The notes under the pieces: generated by a model | The model's input: the letters and a program-made list of their open reading frames with translations, nothing else | Database searches by the model: none | What the model was told of the DNA's origin: nothing | Shown here: piece by piece, positions 5,210-5,228 of the stretch | Numbering within the stretch: position 1 is the first letter of the stretch | How the letters are laid out: every line of letters begins with the position of its first letter | Assembly (NCBI GenBank): GCA_905215465.1 | Contig: CAJMPT010000073.1 | Span: forward strand, 1-5,228 | DNA from: an uncultured bacterium | GTDB taxonomy: Bacteria; Actinomycetota; Coriobacteriia; Coriobacteriales; Atopobiaceae | Reading direction: 5' to 3' | Length of the DNA: 5,228 bases | Position numbers and translations under genes: made by a program

Positions 5210-5228
5210 TGGTCTCCCTTTGATAGTG

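Overview
The window is GC-rich, with dense gene packing, GTG starts beside ATG starts, and G/C-biased third codon positions. Together with the gene families present, this suggests a high-GC Gram-positive anaerobe, most likely a coriobacterium (Olsenella/Atopobium/Collinsella type). That placement is inferred from style and not proven by a marker gene.

Left part (1-2882): a regulatory cassette. On the minus strand is the start of a membrane-anchored glycoside hydrolase family 3 protein that begins with the GH3 C-terminal-type domain, an unusual domain order. It is cut by the window edge. Divergent from it is a two-gene operon encoding a LytTR-family response regulator and a GHKL (AgrC/HPK10-like) membrane histidine kinase, joined by a TGATG overlap. 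The space between the divergent genes holds a near-perfect 11-bp direct repeat with a 22-bp period, the layout expected of a LytTR operator. It lies at about -59 to -91 from a candidate promoter for the GH3 gene. The simplest reading is that the kinase senses an outside signal and the regulator controls the GH3 enzyme, itself, or both.

Middle part (2883-3999): a decayed or rearranged stretch. Between the kinase and the next gene lies a nested palindromic element of about 120 bp. It is followed on the minus strand by a major facilitator superfamily gene that has lost its first four transmembrane segments. The recognisable MFS sequence stops exactly where a 56-bp inverted repeat (20-bp arms) begins. 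Beyond it come a candidate extended -10 promoter and a leader ending in a strong intrinsic-type hairpin with a T-tract. This hairpin sits only a few bases before the ribosome binding site of the next gene, so it could be an attenuator.

Right part (4000-5228): a DUF2798 four-helix membrane protein on the plus strand and a complete DedA-family membrane protein on the minus strand. These genes converge on a 12-bp-stem hairpin that probably ends both transcripts. I see no tRNA, rRNA, CRISPR array or transposase in the window.
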